Shown here one piece after another: positions 24,532-34,107 of a DNA stretch of 64,000 nucleotides. The translations under genes were made by a program, and so were the position numbers. Origin of the DNA: Opimibacter sp041746735 (lineage in GTDB: Bacteria; Bacteroidota; Bacteroidia; Chitinophagales; Saprospiraceae); contig JBGTGP010000051.1 in NCBI GenBank assembly GCA_041746735.1, forward strand, positions 1 through 64,000, in the 5' to 3' direction. Position 1 is the first letter of the stretch, and every line of letters starts with the position of its first letter. The notes under the pieces are model-generated. The model had not been told where the DNA came from. It did not search any database and saw only the letters and a program-made list of their open reading frames with translations.

Positions 24532-27500
24532 ATGGAAAATCTACTGGTTACATACATGAAAAGGTGGGTATATCTGTCGGCTGTTTTGTCCGGTTTTTTC
24601 CTTCAGGCTGGATATGCGGAGAGTCCTGAAGCCGTCTATTCCCTATACCCCACCTCTAAGTCTACCCGTGGTATGGACCCGGTGATCTTTACGTTTGGTT
24701 GTTTTGATGGCCAGCCGGGAGACACGATATGTATCCCGGTAACGGTTGAAAATTTTAATGCTATCGTTATTGCCCAGTTTGAAATTTTCTGGAACAGCGA
24801 TGTTCTTCACTATCTTGAAGTCACGAATCCAGGCACACCCGGTGTAAATGTAAATGCCGATTTCAACCTTTCAGGACCAAACGCGCTCAAGTTTATTCCT
24901 CTTGGATTTCCGATCAGCGGGGTGACTCTGGCTGACGGAACAATCCTTTTTGAGATTTGCTTTCGTATAGTCGGCATACCCGGGTCCTCCAGTTGTGTTG
25001 GCATAAGTCCCTATTTTGATTTTGAAGTTGCGGATGTGAATGGTGTTGTTCCCTCTGATTCAGTCAACTGTTGTATGATGGTTGAAGATGCAGTTGATCT
25101 CGTGGGCTTTATTTCGAGCTGTGGCCCTGCGGTTTTGGGTGGGAATGGGACCATTGATCTGACAGTGTATGGAGGTACGGCCCCTTACAATATTACCTGG
25201 ATGGAGACTGTCTCCATGACTTCCGGGGGCCCTGTGGGTATTGCCACAGAGGGCGGGACCGGTATCCTTAGTGTTCCGACAGGCAATTATGATGTAACGG
25301 TTACTGACGTTTTAGGAAACGCGGTGACCTACAATACCAACGTAGCAGCTCTTGCCCTGACCATCGCGACAACACTCCGTCACCCAACGTGCTATAAGTT
25401 CAGAAACGGCACGATCTGGATCAAACCCCAGGGTGGTATGGCACCCTACAGTTATATCTGGCAAAATGTAAATAATCCCAACAATGCCGGATCCGGATTT
25501 ATTCGTAATCCAGGCGACTCTTCACTAGTCACCAGTTTGGATGACGGTATGTACCGTATCCTTGTAGCAGATGTGAATGGATGTAAAACCGAGATCACGG
25601 TAACCCTGGATGACAATCCTTTTATCATCAATATCACTAACCTTATTCCAGCTACTTGTGTAGGCTCTGCGAATGGTGTCATCAGCCTCGCCTTCTCAGG
25701 TGCCCGGCCGGATATGGATGGAAACTATACCATACGCATTCCACCTAACAATGTGATTGTCAGCAATTCGGTCAGTGTGGGCCTACTCAATCCAGGAAAC
25801 TACAGCATTACGGTCTCAGATCAGGTCTCCCAATGTGACACGGTATTCACTTTTACTATTGGATATACAGATACGATCTCGGCCAATATCATGGTCAACA
25901 ACGTCCTGTGCGCCGGAGGTAACAACGGAAGTGTGTCGATCAGGGGCCATACCAATGGTGTCACCGGACCGGTGTATTCTTACAGAATCTACCAACAAGG
26001 TACTCTCATTACTCAACAGAATAATATCGGGGGCACCTTCAACTATAGTCCGCTAGGAGCGGGCACTTATGTTGCTATTGTTCAGGAAGGATCCTGCCTT
26101 TCGGATTCGATCTATTTTACGATTACCGAACCCCTGCCCATTCAGATTACACAAGCCGGTTTAGTGCCCGATAATTGTATACCGTTACCTTCTGGGGATA
26201 TATGGTTTACGATCACCAATGGAGTCGGGCCGTATATCCTCAATGCGGGCGCCGGGTCTCAAAGTGGTGATACCATCTTCAATATCAATGCAGGCAACTA
26301 TATCCTGACGGTCACGGATGCGAATGGCTGTACCGCTACCCTGCCCTTTACCATGATCAACTATGAGGCAAACGAGGAGGCGGATATCACTTTTGTGTTT
26401 GATGGTATTCCCTGCGAAGGTGGAACTGTGACTGTATTGTACCTGGGCAATCCTATACCTCCAGGTGCGGGCGTGATGTGGAGTAATGGAGAAATAACTC
26501 CTACCATCACTATCACAGGTTCAGATACGTTAAGTATCGATGTGATTTTAGGCGCGCCTATCTTTTGTATATTGGATGACACGGTTCATGTAAAATGTAA
26601 TGATATACTCCGGTTGGATATCACAGTGACCCAGCCACTGTGTGGCAATAGTGCATTGGGTGGACCTTATACAGGCACCGTGATCGTAGATACCATGAAT
26701 GCCGTACCACCCGTGACCTGGTACTGGTCGATCCCCGACACAACCAATTCAGGACTATACACCGGCCTCACACCCGGGTGGTACTATGTCACCGTGACCG
26801 ATGCCTTGGATTCTACCGCAGTGGATAGTTTTGAAATCCTTGCACCACCCAATCTCGGTCTGAACTTCAGTAATCTGGAGCCTACATCCTGTCCGGAAAC
26901 CTGTGATGGTGAAGTCCGGATTTTTGCATATGACGGAGATCCTGCTTTGGACTACCAACTCTACTGGAATGCCGGCACGCCGATGTCCGCTACAGGTTCA
27001 TTTCACAATATAGCAGCACTATGTGCTGGCACGACCGTGTTTACTGTTTCTCAGGATGGTATATGTTTTTATGAATATCCAGTGGAAATCCTGGCCCCTG
27101 ATGCAATGGCCATTTCTTTGCAACAGCAACAAAATGTGACTTGTTTCGGTGCAAATGACGGACTTCTTGAGATCGTTGTATCCGGTGGTAGTCCAGGCTA
27201 CATCTATACATGGGACAACGGCCCTGGCACCGCTTTAAATGGAAATATTGCTAGCGGAATATATACCGTGCTGGTGACCGATGACAATGGTTGTAGTCAA
27301 ACGGCCAGCTATGCCATCGTTCAACCTGATTCGCTTATCGCCATGATTGATGTCGGCGGCACTCTGGATTTGTCCTGCGGAGGCACGAGTGATGGTGTCA
27401 TTACTTTGGAAGTTAGTGGTGGAAATCCGGGTGGATACTCCTTTCAATGGAGTCCCAATGTATCCTCTATATACCAGGCTGTCAATCTCTCTGGTGGTAC

Positions 27501-28359
27501 CTACCAGGTGACTGTTACAGATCCTGCAGGCTGCAGTGACACTGTTTCCTATACGTTGTCCGCTCCACCTCCGATCGTGGTGAATTGGCCCGATATAATG
27601 GCGCCAGATTGCTTTGGGGATGAGACACTATTGTTGATTGACCAGGTGAGTGGAGGCAGTGGCAATTTTAGTTTTACCATCAACGGCGGTCAGGTGTTTG
27701 ACATCGGAGAGCCGGTGATGATTCCTGCCGGTATATATCTTATTACAGTTTTGGACGACCGGGGATGCAGGAGCGATTCGACGTATATGATCATGGAACC
27801 CAGCCCTATCCTGGTGGCCATTGAACCTTTGAATCCTGTCATAGAACTGGGGGATAGTTTGTTTATCACCGGCATCATCACCCAAAGTGACAATCCGATC
27901 CTGATGACCCAATGGACGGGCACAGCTCCGGTAAGTTGTGATATTTGTGCCGGCACCTGGGTGTTCAATGCGGTACCGACCGTATATACCTGGACAGTTA
28001 CTGATATCAATGGTTGTACGGGTTCTGCCAATATCACAGTCAATGTCGATTACGACCGGGATGTGTTTATCCCGAATGTTTTTTCGCCCAATGGTGATGG
28101 TCGTAATGATGATTTTAGAGTGTACACTGGTAATGGAGTTGTATCTATCAACTCCATCCAGATATTTGACCGATGGGGTAATCTGGTCCATCGTGAGGGC
28201 CCTCAGGCCCCCAGTCCGTCCGGTGCAGGCCGATGGGAAGGCACGTCCAACAAGGGAGAACTCCTCAATCCCGGCGTTTTTGTCTACCTGGTGGAAATCA
28301 CTTTTATCGACAACAATACAACCTTGACCTACAGAGGGGATGTTACATTGATCCGGTAA
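24532..28359 (+). CDS. large secreted adhesin: cohesin-like domain, SprB repeats, gliding-associated C-terminal domain
   Basis: A 1275-aa cell-surface protein. After a signal peptide (the second ATG at 24556, MKRWVYLSAVLSGFF, is an equally good start), residues about 40-180 resemble a cohesin-type beta domain (GQPGDTICIPVTVENF and TILFEICFRI). About ten repeats of 75-100 residues follow, with the SprB pattern: CxGxxNGxIxLxVxGGxxPYxxxW ... LxxGxYxVTVTDxxGC (for example GLLEIVVSGGSPGYIYTWDN, and LVTDDNGC). The last 95 residues start IPNVFSPNGDGRNDDF and end TYRGDVTLIR, the CHU_C/gliding-motility-associated domain used for type IX export. The likely role is surface adhesion or motility; the partner is unknown. 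It converges with another CHU_C protein. Confidence 0.9.
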   Translation: MENLLVTYMKRWVYLSAVLSGFFLQAGYAESPEAVYSLYPTSKSTRGMDPVIFTFGCFDGQPGDTICIPVTVENFNAIVIAQFEIFWNSDVLHYLEVTNPGTPGVNVNADFNLSGPNALKFIPLGFPISGVTLADGTILFEICFRIVGIPGSSSCVGISPYFDFEVADVNGVVPSDSVNCCMMVEDAVDLVGFISSCGPAVLGGNGTIDLTVYGGTAPYNITWMETVSMTSGGPVGIATEGGTGILSVPTGNYDVTVTDVLGNAVTYNTNVAALALTIATTLRHPTCYKFRNGTIWIKPQGGMAPYSYIWQNVNNPNNAGSGFIRNPGDSSLVTSLDDGMYRILVADVNGCKTEITVTLDDNPFIINITNLIPATCVGSANGVISLAFSGARPDMDGNYTIRIPPNNVIVSNSVSVGLLNPGNYSITVSDQVSQCDTVFTFTIGYTDTISANIMVNNVLCAGGNNGSVSIRGHTNGVTGPVYSYRIYQQGTLITQQNNIGGTFNYSPLGAGTYVAIVQEGSCLSDSIYFTITEPLPIQITQAGLVPDNCIPLPSGDIWFTITNGVGPYILNAGAGSQSGDTIFNINAGNYILTVTDANGCTATLPFTMINYEANEEADITFVFDGIPCEGGTVTVLYLGNPIPPGAGVMWSNGEITPTITITGSDTLSIDVILGAPIFCILDDTVHVKCNDILRLDITVTQPLCGNSALGGPYTGTVIVDTMNAVPPVTWYWSIPDTTNSGLYTGLTPGWYYVTVTDALDSTAVDSFEILAPPNLGLNFSNLEPTSCPETCDGEVRIFAYDGDPALDYQLYWNAGTPMSATGSFHNIAALCAGTTVFTVSQDGICFYEYPVEILAPDAMAISLQQQQNVTCFGANDGLLEIVVSGGSPGYIYTWDNGPGTALNGNIASGIYTVLVTDDNGCSQTASYAIVQPDSLIAMIDVGGTLDLSCGGTSDGVITLEVSGGNPGGYSFQWSPNVSSIYQAVNLSGGTYQVTVTDPAGCSDTVSYTLSAPPPIVVNWPDIMAPDCFGDETLLLIDQVSGGSGNFSFTINGGQVFDIGEPVMIPAGIYLITVLDDRGCRSDSTYMIMEPSPILVAIEPLNPVIELGDSLFITGIITQSDNPILMTQWTGTAPVSCDICAGTWVFNAVPTVYTWTVTDINGCTGSANITVNVDYDRDVFIPNVFSPNGDGRNDDFRVYTGNGVVSINSIQIFDRWGNLVHREGPQAPSPSGAGRWEGTSNKGELLNPGVFVYLVEITFIDNNTTLTYRGDVTLIR

Positions 28360-28393
28360 ACCGGCAGGGGAATTATAAGCGGAATGAAAAATA

Positions 28394-29629
28394 TCAGCGT
28401 ATCAGTACCACACTACCGGTCTTCCGACGCTCTTTTTCATTGCAACGGTACGTAAATACATATACATACTGCCCTGGCATCATGTCCTTACCCTTGCTGG
28501 TGCCGTCCCATCGTACAAAGGGATCTGTGGTTCTAAATACTTCTCCACCCCAGCGGTCAAAAACGTCCAGTGACAAAAACTCCCCGAGAAACACCACATT
28601 GCTCATGCCCCAGACATCGTTGATATTGTCGCCATTAGGCGTAAATCCTGAAGCAAAAAACACTTTATCACAATCGAGGTCGGCTGAATCGGCCACTGTC
28701 ACCCGGATAGAATCTGTAGCCTGGCAAAAACCATAATTCAGGTTGACTTTATAAACCGTGGTCACCAGGGGAGACAAGTCAGGTTGCTGTATCGTCGTGT
28801 TGCTTACACCTGTGGAAGGCGTCCATTGTACAGACGGAGCACAGGTGATAGGTAATCTCACTTGCATAGAGGTACCAGTAAACAATACCGTGTCCGGCGA
28901 AGTGATTTTATCTACCGGTCTGTATAGTTCCATAACTTCAAACGAAGTCAGGGCCCTGTTGTACATCCTCAATTCATCCAATACACCCCGGAAACGCGTC
29001 TCTCCATTGGCCAGACAGGGACCGGCACCCAACGTAAGTATTCCGTCATTGATGATCCGGACCAACGCCAGACTGGGACTCAGACTTTGTTGCACACCGT
29101 CATAATATAAGATTAATTCCCGGTTGCGCCGCACAAATGCAATATGATGATAACATCGATTCTGCGGCAAACGGTAGGCAGTTCGGACAGAAAGATTAGC
29201 ATTTTGAGAAAGTGTAAGACTGATCTCACGTGTCACCGGATTATATTTCAGTTCGAGCGTGCTGTCGATTCCACAGGTTTCACTTTTGGATAAAATATCC
29301 ATGATAGCGTTGCTCTGGGGATTTGGGAAAAAGAAAAAACTAAGTGTAAAGTCGGCCCCGAACAACACATCCTGATTCCCCAGAATTTGGACAGAGGTAT
29401 TGCCATCAAACTGGAGCCCGTTACCCGACACACCACAGCCGCAGATACCATTTCCCATAATGATTCCATCTGCTCCGATACCCGTCTCTTCTGAAGCATC
29501 ACAGGCATCAAACGTATAGTAAGCAATCAGCCCATCAGTGGGCTGCGCCCTCATTTCTTCCACGACCAGAAGAAAAAATACAATACCGGCCACACGGAAG
29601 GGCAATGTCAGTCTGGAGGAACAAATCAT
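28394..29629 (-). CDS. LamG-domain surface protein with gliding-associated C-terminal domain
   Basis: A 411-aa secreted protein. The start at 29629 is supported by the signal peptide (core FRVAGIVFFLLVV) and by a promoter box at 29711-29718 that lies downstream of an alternative ATG at 29734. Residues about 25-220 form a concanavalin-like LamG/laminin-G module (GLIAYYTFDACDAS, then FTLSFFFFPNP and ELRMYNRALTSFEVMELY). A short beta-sandwich with APSVQWTPSTGVS follows. The C-terminus, from FFASGFTPNGDNINDVW to RKTGSVVLIR, is the CHU_C sorting domain. It is a plausible glycan-binding T9SS cargo. Its 3' end faces the giant adhesin 34 bp away. Confidence 0.88.
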   Translation of the reverse strand: MICSSRLTLPFRVAGIVFFLLVVEEMRAQPTDGLIAYYTFDACDASEETGIGADGIIMGNGICGCGVSGNGLQFDGNTSVQILGNQDVLFGADFTLSFFFFPNPQSNAIMDILSKSETCGIDSTLELKYNPVTREISLTLSQNANLSVRTAYRLPQNRCYHHIAFVRRNRELILYYDGVQQSLSPSLALVRIINDGILTLGAGPCLANGETRFRGVLDELRMYNRALTSFEVMELYRPVDKITSPDTVLFTGTSMQVRLPITCAPSVQWTPSTGVSNTTIQQPDLSPLVTTVYKVNLNYGFCQATDSIRVTVADSADLDCDKVFFASGFTPNGDNINDVWGMSNVVFLGEFLSLDVFDRWGGEVFRTTDPFVRWDGTSKGKDMMPGQYVYVFTYRCNEKERRKTGSVVLIR

Positions 29630-29710
29630 AGAATCATAAGGGTATTTGTGATGATAAAGGCCTGATTCGCAAGACAATCTTTCATGACCAGGAGCGACAT
29701 TATCCGGAGG

Positions 29711-29718
29711 CAAATATA
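29711..29718 (-). promoter_or_regulatory. -7 promoter box for the LamG protein
   Basis: On the minus strand this is TATATTTG, an exact TAnnTTTG match, about 80 bases upstream of the start at 29629. Confidence 0.55.
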
Positions 29719-29833
29719 AAGATATCAGTCCCAATCGGCTATTACCACCCTCTTAACGCCGGAATACAAGGGTTATATATAGATACTTCACGATATTCGC
29801 CCCCTGATTGTTCCAACCGGCAGGTGCAAAGCT

Positions 29834-30673
29834 ATGACACAGGAAACACGGCAAAAAAACCCGAATGAAATGAGCTTCTTCGAGCATATTGAGGAACTCC
29901 GCTGGCATATCATACGTGCCCTGGTCAGTGTGCTGGTGGTCTCTGTGGTCGTTTTCATTATGAAAAATTTTGTTTTCCACTATGTCATTCTGGGGCCGAC
30001 CACCCAAAACTTCATCACCTACAAGGTCTTTTGCAATCTCTTGCCGGATTTCTGCTTTTATCCGCAAAATCTTCAGATTATTACCCGTGACATTCAGGAA
30101 CAGTTTATCAGCCACCTGAAGGTGTCTCTTTGGTTGGGCTTTATTGTCGCGTTTCCTTATATCTTTTATGAGTTCTGGCGCTTTATCAAGCCGGGACTTT
30201 ATAAAAACGAGATCCGTGCCGCTCGTGGAATGGTGTTGATTTGCAGTTCATTATTTCTGCTGGGGGTAGCCTTTGGATACTTTATTATTTCTCCATTAGC
30301 CATTACGTTTTTATCCACCTACAGTGTGAGTCCCACTATAGCCAATACGACCACCCTAGCCGCTCTGGTCAATTCCATGACGATGTTTACCCTGCCGGTT
30401 GGACTGGTTTTTGAAATGCCGGTCATCATGTATTTCCTGGCTAAGATTGGTCTTGTCAGTGGCTCCTTCCTGGCCCAATACCGCCGTCATGCTGTCGTGA
30501 TTATTGTCATCCTGGCGGCAATCATTACCCCTCCGGATGCCATCACTCAAATGATCATTGCTATTCCACTCTATGCCCTGTATGAGATCAGTATAGTCGT
30601 CACCCGCCGCATCGACCGTGAACGAAAAGAAAAAGAAAACGCAGAAGAATCATCCTCACCAACCTCTACCTGA
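29834..30673 (+). CDS. tatC: twin-arginine translocase subunit TatC
   Basis: Inner-membrane receptor for folded Tat substrates. The protein is 279 aa with six predicted membrane helices. The N-terminal signature MSFFEHIEELRWHIIRAL carries the conserved cytoplasmic Glu-Glu-Leu-Arg. A periplasmic loop with VSLWLGFIVAFPYIFYEFWRFIKPGLY and the later FEMPVIMYFL segment are also diagnostic. No tatA/tatB was seen in the window; in this phylum they often lie elsewhere. The stop overlaps the next gene's ATG by one base, so the two are co-transcribed. Confidence 0.96.
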   Translation: MTQETRQKNPNEMSFFEHIEELRWHIIRALVSVLVVSVVVFIMKNFVFHYVILGPTTQNFITYKVFCNLLPDFCFYPQNLQIITRDIQEQFISHLKVSLWLGFIVAFPYIFYEFWRFIKPGLYKNEIRAARGMVLICSSLFLLGVAFGYFIISPLAITFLSTYSVSPTIANTTTLAALVNSMTMFTLPVGLVFEMPVIMYFLAKIGLVSGSFLAQYRRHAVVIIVILAAIITPPDAITQMIIAIPLYALYEISIVVTRRIDRERKEKENAEESSSPTST

Positions 30674-31140
30674 TGCAAAGGGTCTCCTCACAACTCACCA
30701 TAGTCCTTCGGATAGCCCTTCCGACGATTTGGTTGACCACGATCCTTTCCCTTGTCTTCCTTCTGGCGTTGGCGGTACAAGGGAAAGCCGGGATTTTTGG
30801 AAATCCCTTTATTTGGGTGGGTCTGGTTCTGATCCTGGGGAGTGGAATCGCCCTGATCAAATTTCTGTTTTGGCGATTGTACCGTGTGGATATTGATGAC
30901 CAGTATATCTACGTCAGCAATTACTTCAAAACCTACCGGTATACCTTCGCGGATGTGGAGGGCATCCGGGACTCGAAAATCGTCTCTGGCCGAATCTTCT
31001 GTATCCATCTTAAGGCAAAAGGATCTTTCGGGCAGCATCTTTACTTCCTGGCCAGCCGGGTATTATGGCTGGATGTACTCGCCTCCAACCCCCAGGTACG
31101 GAATCTACTCCGCGAGGAAAATGACACGCCTTCTTCCTGA
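30673..31140 (+). CDS. small membrane protein with PH-like domain
   Basis: A 155-aa protein with two N-terminal membrane helices (about 10-33 and 42-62: IALPTIWLTTILSLVFLLAL and NPFIWVGLVLILGSGIALIK). A roughly 75-residue domain with a bacterial PH-like pattern follows (YRVDIDDQYIYVSNYFKTYRYTFADVEGI, then IFCIHLKAKGSFGQHLYFLAS). Function unknown. It overlaps tatC by one base, but that does not prove a role in Tat export. Confidence 0.65.
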   Translation: MQRVSSQLTIVLRIALPTIWLTTILSLVFLLALAVQGKAGIFGNPFIWVGLVLILGSGIALIKFLFWRLYRVDIDDQYIYVSNYFKTYRYTFADVEGIRDSKIVSGRIFCIHLKAKGSFGQHLYFLASRVLWLDVLASNPQVRNLLREENDTPSS

Positions 31141-31187
31141 GTCTACCCCATCCGGAAGATAGCAATACATCACACAATACGTCTATG

Positions 31188-32756
31188 CTACCGCACTATG
31201 GCTTTTGGCGACAGTCGTATGATCGGGCAGATCATCTCCTCCAACGAAATACCCCCATGCTGGAAGGTATTTCGATAGTACATGTTGAAATGATTGTAGT
31301 TGTTGGGATATAGAAAGTACTTATCCTCTTTGGCGAAGATGAAGCTTGAACTTAAATTTGGCCTGGGTAGACCCGCTTCCTCCGGCTTTCGGATTTCCAG
31401 GACATCTTTGGCGTCATATTGAAGGTTCTTGCCCATTTTATACCGCAGATTGGTCGTGGTATTCCGGTCACCGACAACTTTGGACGGTTGCCGGACGCGA
31501 ATCGTCCCGTGGTCCGTACCAATGATCAATTTGATACCCTGAGCTGCCATCTTTCGCAATGCCATCCATACTGGTGAATTGACAAACCAGCTAAGGGTCA
31601 AAGACCGGTAAGCCTTCTCATCACCAGCCAGTTCTTTTAATACTTCCATTTCAGTCCTGGCATGTGACAACATGTCAATGAAATTGTAGACGATGACGAC
31701 GAAATTATTGTTCAGAAGATCTAGCGCTTTTTCCCCTAACTCTCTTGCATTCTCAGCATTGGTGATCTTCCTGTATTGCCACTTGATCTCTTTGCGTAAA
31801 CGACGCTGAAGCTGTTTACCCAAAAGATCAGCTTCGTGCATATTCTTGCCCCCTTCTTCAAAATCCTCCACCCATAAACCGGGATAATGACTGGCGATCT
31901 CTCCCGGCATCATGCCAGCAAAAATGGCATTCCGGCTATACTGCGTAGATGTAGGCAAAATGCTGTAGAAATAATCCTCCTCTTCCACATCGTACCATTC
32001 TGAGATCACCGGCTCCAGAATCTTCCATTGATCCCAGCGCAGATTGTCCAGCAATAGAAACACTACGGGTTGCTTGTCATTGATGAAGGGAAACACTTTT
32101 TGCGCCAAAAGGTCCTGAGACATCAAGGGTGCCTTCTCCTTGTCTTTCATCCACGTCAGATATTGCTTGCCGACAAACTTGGAAAACTCACTATTCGCCT
32201 CCATTTTCTGCATGGACAGTATATCCATCATTTCTTCGCTCCGGGAGGAATCAATCTTCAGCTCCCAGTTGACAATCTTCTTATAGGCCTGGACCCATTC
32301 GGCATAATCCAGACCACTATTGATCTCATTGAGGATACTCCGAAATTCAACCTGATAATCCGAAGAGGTTTTCTCCCGTACCAGTCTCTTGTTGTCCACA
32401 ATTTTCTTCAGCGTCAGCAGGATTTGGTTGGGATTGACCGGTTTGATCAGGTAGTCATCAATCTGGGAACCGAGTGCTTCTTCCATGATGTTTTCGGCTT
32501 CATTTTTGGTAATCATGACTATGGGCAATGCCGGCTTTATAGCTTTAAGCCGCTGCATCGTCTCCAGTCCGCTCAACCCTGGCATACTTTCATCCAGAAA
32601 AACAATATCAATGTCACCTGCTGTCCTGAACTCATCCAAAGCATCATGGCCGTTAGAGACCGTGGTGACCTGGTAGCCTTTCTTTTCCAAAAAAAACAAC
32701 TGTGGTTTGAGCAAATCGATTTCATCGTCTGCCCATAGGATTTTTATTTTTTCCAT
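31188..32756 (-). CDS. porX: PorX: response regulator with PglZ domain, T9SS regulator
   Basis: A 522-aa two-component regulator of type IX secretion. The start is the ATG at 32756 (MEKIKILWADDE), since the upstream 50 residues lack family similarity. The receiver domain has Asp10/Asp11, the phospho-acceptor Asp55 in VFLDESMPG, Thr83 and Lys105 (LIKPVN). A helical linker follows, then an alkaline-phosphatase-like PglZ domain from PVVFLLLDNLRWDQW onward, with metal-ligand segments including IIGTDHGT and FQHGGISLEEM. In P. gingivalis PorX is linked to PorY and the sigma factor SigP; neither partner is in the window. Confidence 0.93.
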   Translation of the reverse strand: MEKIKILWADDEIDLLKPQLFFLEKKGYQVTTVSNGHDALDEFRTAGDIDIVFLDESMPGLSGLETMQRLKAIKPALPIVMITKNEAENIMEEALGSQIDDYLIKPVNPNQILLTLKKIVDNKRLVREKTSSDYQVEFRSILNEINSGLDYAEWVQAYKKIVNWELKIDSSRSEEMMDILSMQKMEANSEFSKFVGKQYLTWMKDKEKAPLMSQDLLAQKVFPFINDKQPVVFLLLDNLRWDQWKILEPVISEWYDVEEEDYFYSILPTSTQYSRNAIFAGMMPGEIASHYPGLWVEDFEEGGKNMHEADLLGKQLQRRLRKEIKWQYRKITNAENARELGEKALDLLNNNFVVIVYNFIDMLSHARTEMEVLKELAGDEKAYRSLTLSWFVNSPVWMALRKMAAQGIKLIIGTDHGTIRVRQPSKVVGDRNTTTNLRYKMGKNLQYDAKDVLEIRKPEEAGLPRPNLSSSFIFAKEDKYFLYPNNYNHFNMYYRNTFQHGGISLEEMICPIIRLSPKAIVR

Positions 32757-32850
32757 ATCGTAATAGTACAACCGTTTGGGGAATGTGTTCACGCTAATTG
32801 AATCCATCCAACGATACCCGACCGGCGGATATTTTCCCAATCTTTGTTCT

Positions 32851-34065
32851 ATGAACAAAATGAAGCTCATAAATGATCCGGTGTACGGCTTGATCCCCAT
32901 CCGCACTCCCCTTCTTTTTGACCTGATCGAGCAACCTTTGTTTCAACGCCTCCGGAGGATCAAACAGACCGGACTGACTCATCTGGTGTATCCGGGGGCC
33001 CAGCATACCCGATTTCATCATGCGCTGGGCGCTATGCACCTCATGGGGATGGCAATTGATGAGTTGCGCTCCAAACAGACGCTGATATCAGACGAAGAGG
33101 CCGAAGCCGCCCTGATCGCCGTCCTGCTGCATGACATTGGTCACAGTCCATATAGTCATGCACTGGAAGGGCTCATCATAGGCGTCGGCCATGAAGAGAT
33201 CGGGAAGATCATCATGCATCATCTACAGTCGTCATTTGGGCCTTCACTCCAACTGGCACTTGATATGTTTACGGGGAAATATTCACGGCCTTTCTTTCAT
33301 CAATTGATCAGCGGCCAACTCGACCTTGACCGACTAGATTATCTGTCCAGAGATAGCTTCTATACCGGAGTGGCTGAAGGTGTGGTCGGACATGATCGTA
33401 TCCTTCGTATGCTTCGCGTGGTCGGGGATCAATTGGTCGTCGAGGAGAAAGGCCTCTATAGCATTGAGAAATTTCTGGTTGCCCGCCGAATCATGTACTG
33501 GCAGGTCTATCTCCATAAGACAGCCCTCGCCGCAGAGCTTATGGCCAAAGCCTTTGTCCGGTTACTTCGGCAACAGGATCCGCTGGAACGTTCGGGTATG
33601 CTCGCCCCTGAACTGGAATATTTCATGACGCATGATCTGGATGAACATCAGTTGGAGTCAAATCAGGAGGAAGTCTTGCACTATTTCATTCAGCTGGATG
33701 ATGTTTCGGTCGATTATAGCTTCAAGCGGCTTCAGACCCATTTTGATACGGCTCTGCGTTTTCTTACCACCAACCTGATCCATCGAAAGCTGCATAAAGT
33801 AAAGTGGTCAGATCAGCCGTTGGATGCAGATATTGTAAATGGGATCAGGCTCAAGTGTCAGGAACTGTATGGATGGTCAGCAGAAGTTACGGATAAACTG
33901 GTGTGGCCAGGCAGTGAGTCCAATTCAATCTACAAACGTGAACAGGATGAAATCCAGATTCTGATGAAAAATGGAGATATCAGGCCATTTTCCACCTTCC
34001 TTGAATCTCCGTTATCCATCGCGTTTAGTAAAAAATATTTTATCTGTCATCCGAGGCTGGTATAA
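32851..34065 (+). CDS. HD-superfamily phosphohydrolase (dNTPase/SAMHD1-like)
   Basis: A 404-aa metal-dependent HD hydrolase. Motifs: HTRFHHALGAMHLM (first His), LLHDIGHSPYSHALE (the HD pair) and QLDLDRLDYLSRDS (last Asp), in the layout of dNTP triphosphohydrolase-like proteins. The substrate is untested. The start is the ATG at 32851 or 32860 (MNKMKLINDPVYG). A frame from 32776 adds 25 residues that read into the promoter region shared with porX and is unlikely. A CTTTG element ends 4 bases before 32851, a possible leaderless start. Divergent from porX. Confidence 0.85.
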   Translation: MNKMKLINDPVYGLIPIRTPLLFDLIEQPLFQRLRRIKQTGLTHLVYPGAQHTRFHHALGAMHLMGMAIDELRSKQTLISDEEAEAALIAVLLHDIGHSPYSHALEGLIIGVGHEEIGKIIMHHLQSSFGPSLQLALDMFTGKYSRPFFHQLISGQLDLDRLDYLSRDSFYTGVAEGVVGHDRILRMLRVVGDQLVVEEKGLYSIEKFLVARRIMYWQVYLHKTALAAELMAKAFVRLLRQQDPLERSGMLAPELEYFMTHDLDEHQLESNQEEVLHYFIQLDDVSVDYSFKRLQTHFDTALRFLTTNLIHRKLHKVKWSDQPLDADIVNGIRLKCQELYGWSAEVTDKLVWPGSESNSIYKREQDEIQILMKNGDIRPFSTFLESPLSIAFSKKYFICHPRLV

Positions 34066-34107
34066 TCTACATTTACCATCTTTGATACATTACAAACCTT
34101 ACCATAC

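Noticed and set aside
25000..28000. Tandem repeats considered as a possible CRISPR or DNA repeat array
   Set aside because: The periodicity is at protein level (SprB-type repeats of 75-100 residues) and the DNA repeats are highly diverged; no short identical repeats with spacers occur.
32757..32906. Longer PorX starting at 32906
   Set aside because: The first 50 residues lie antisense to the HD-hydrolase 5' end and have no receiver-domain similarity.
34066..34107. Possible glycine riboswitch before glyA
   Set aside because: The 42-bp gap is far too short and shows no aptamer-like helices.
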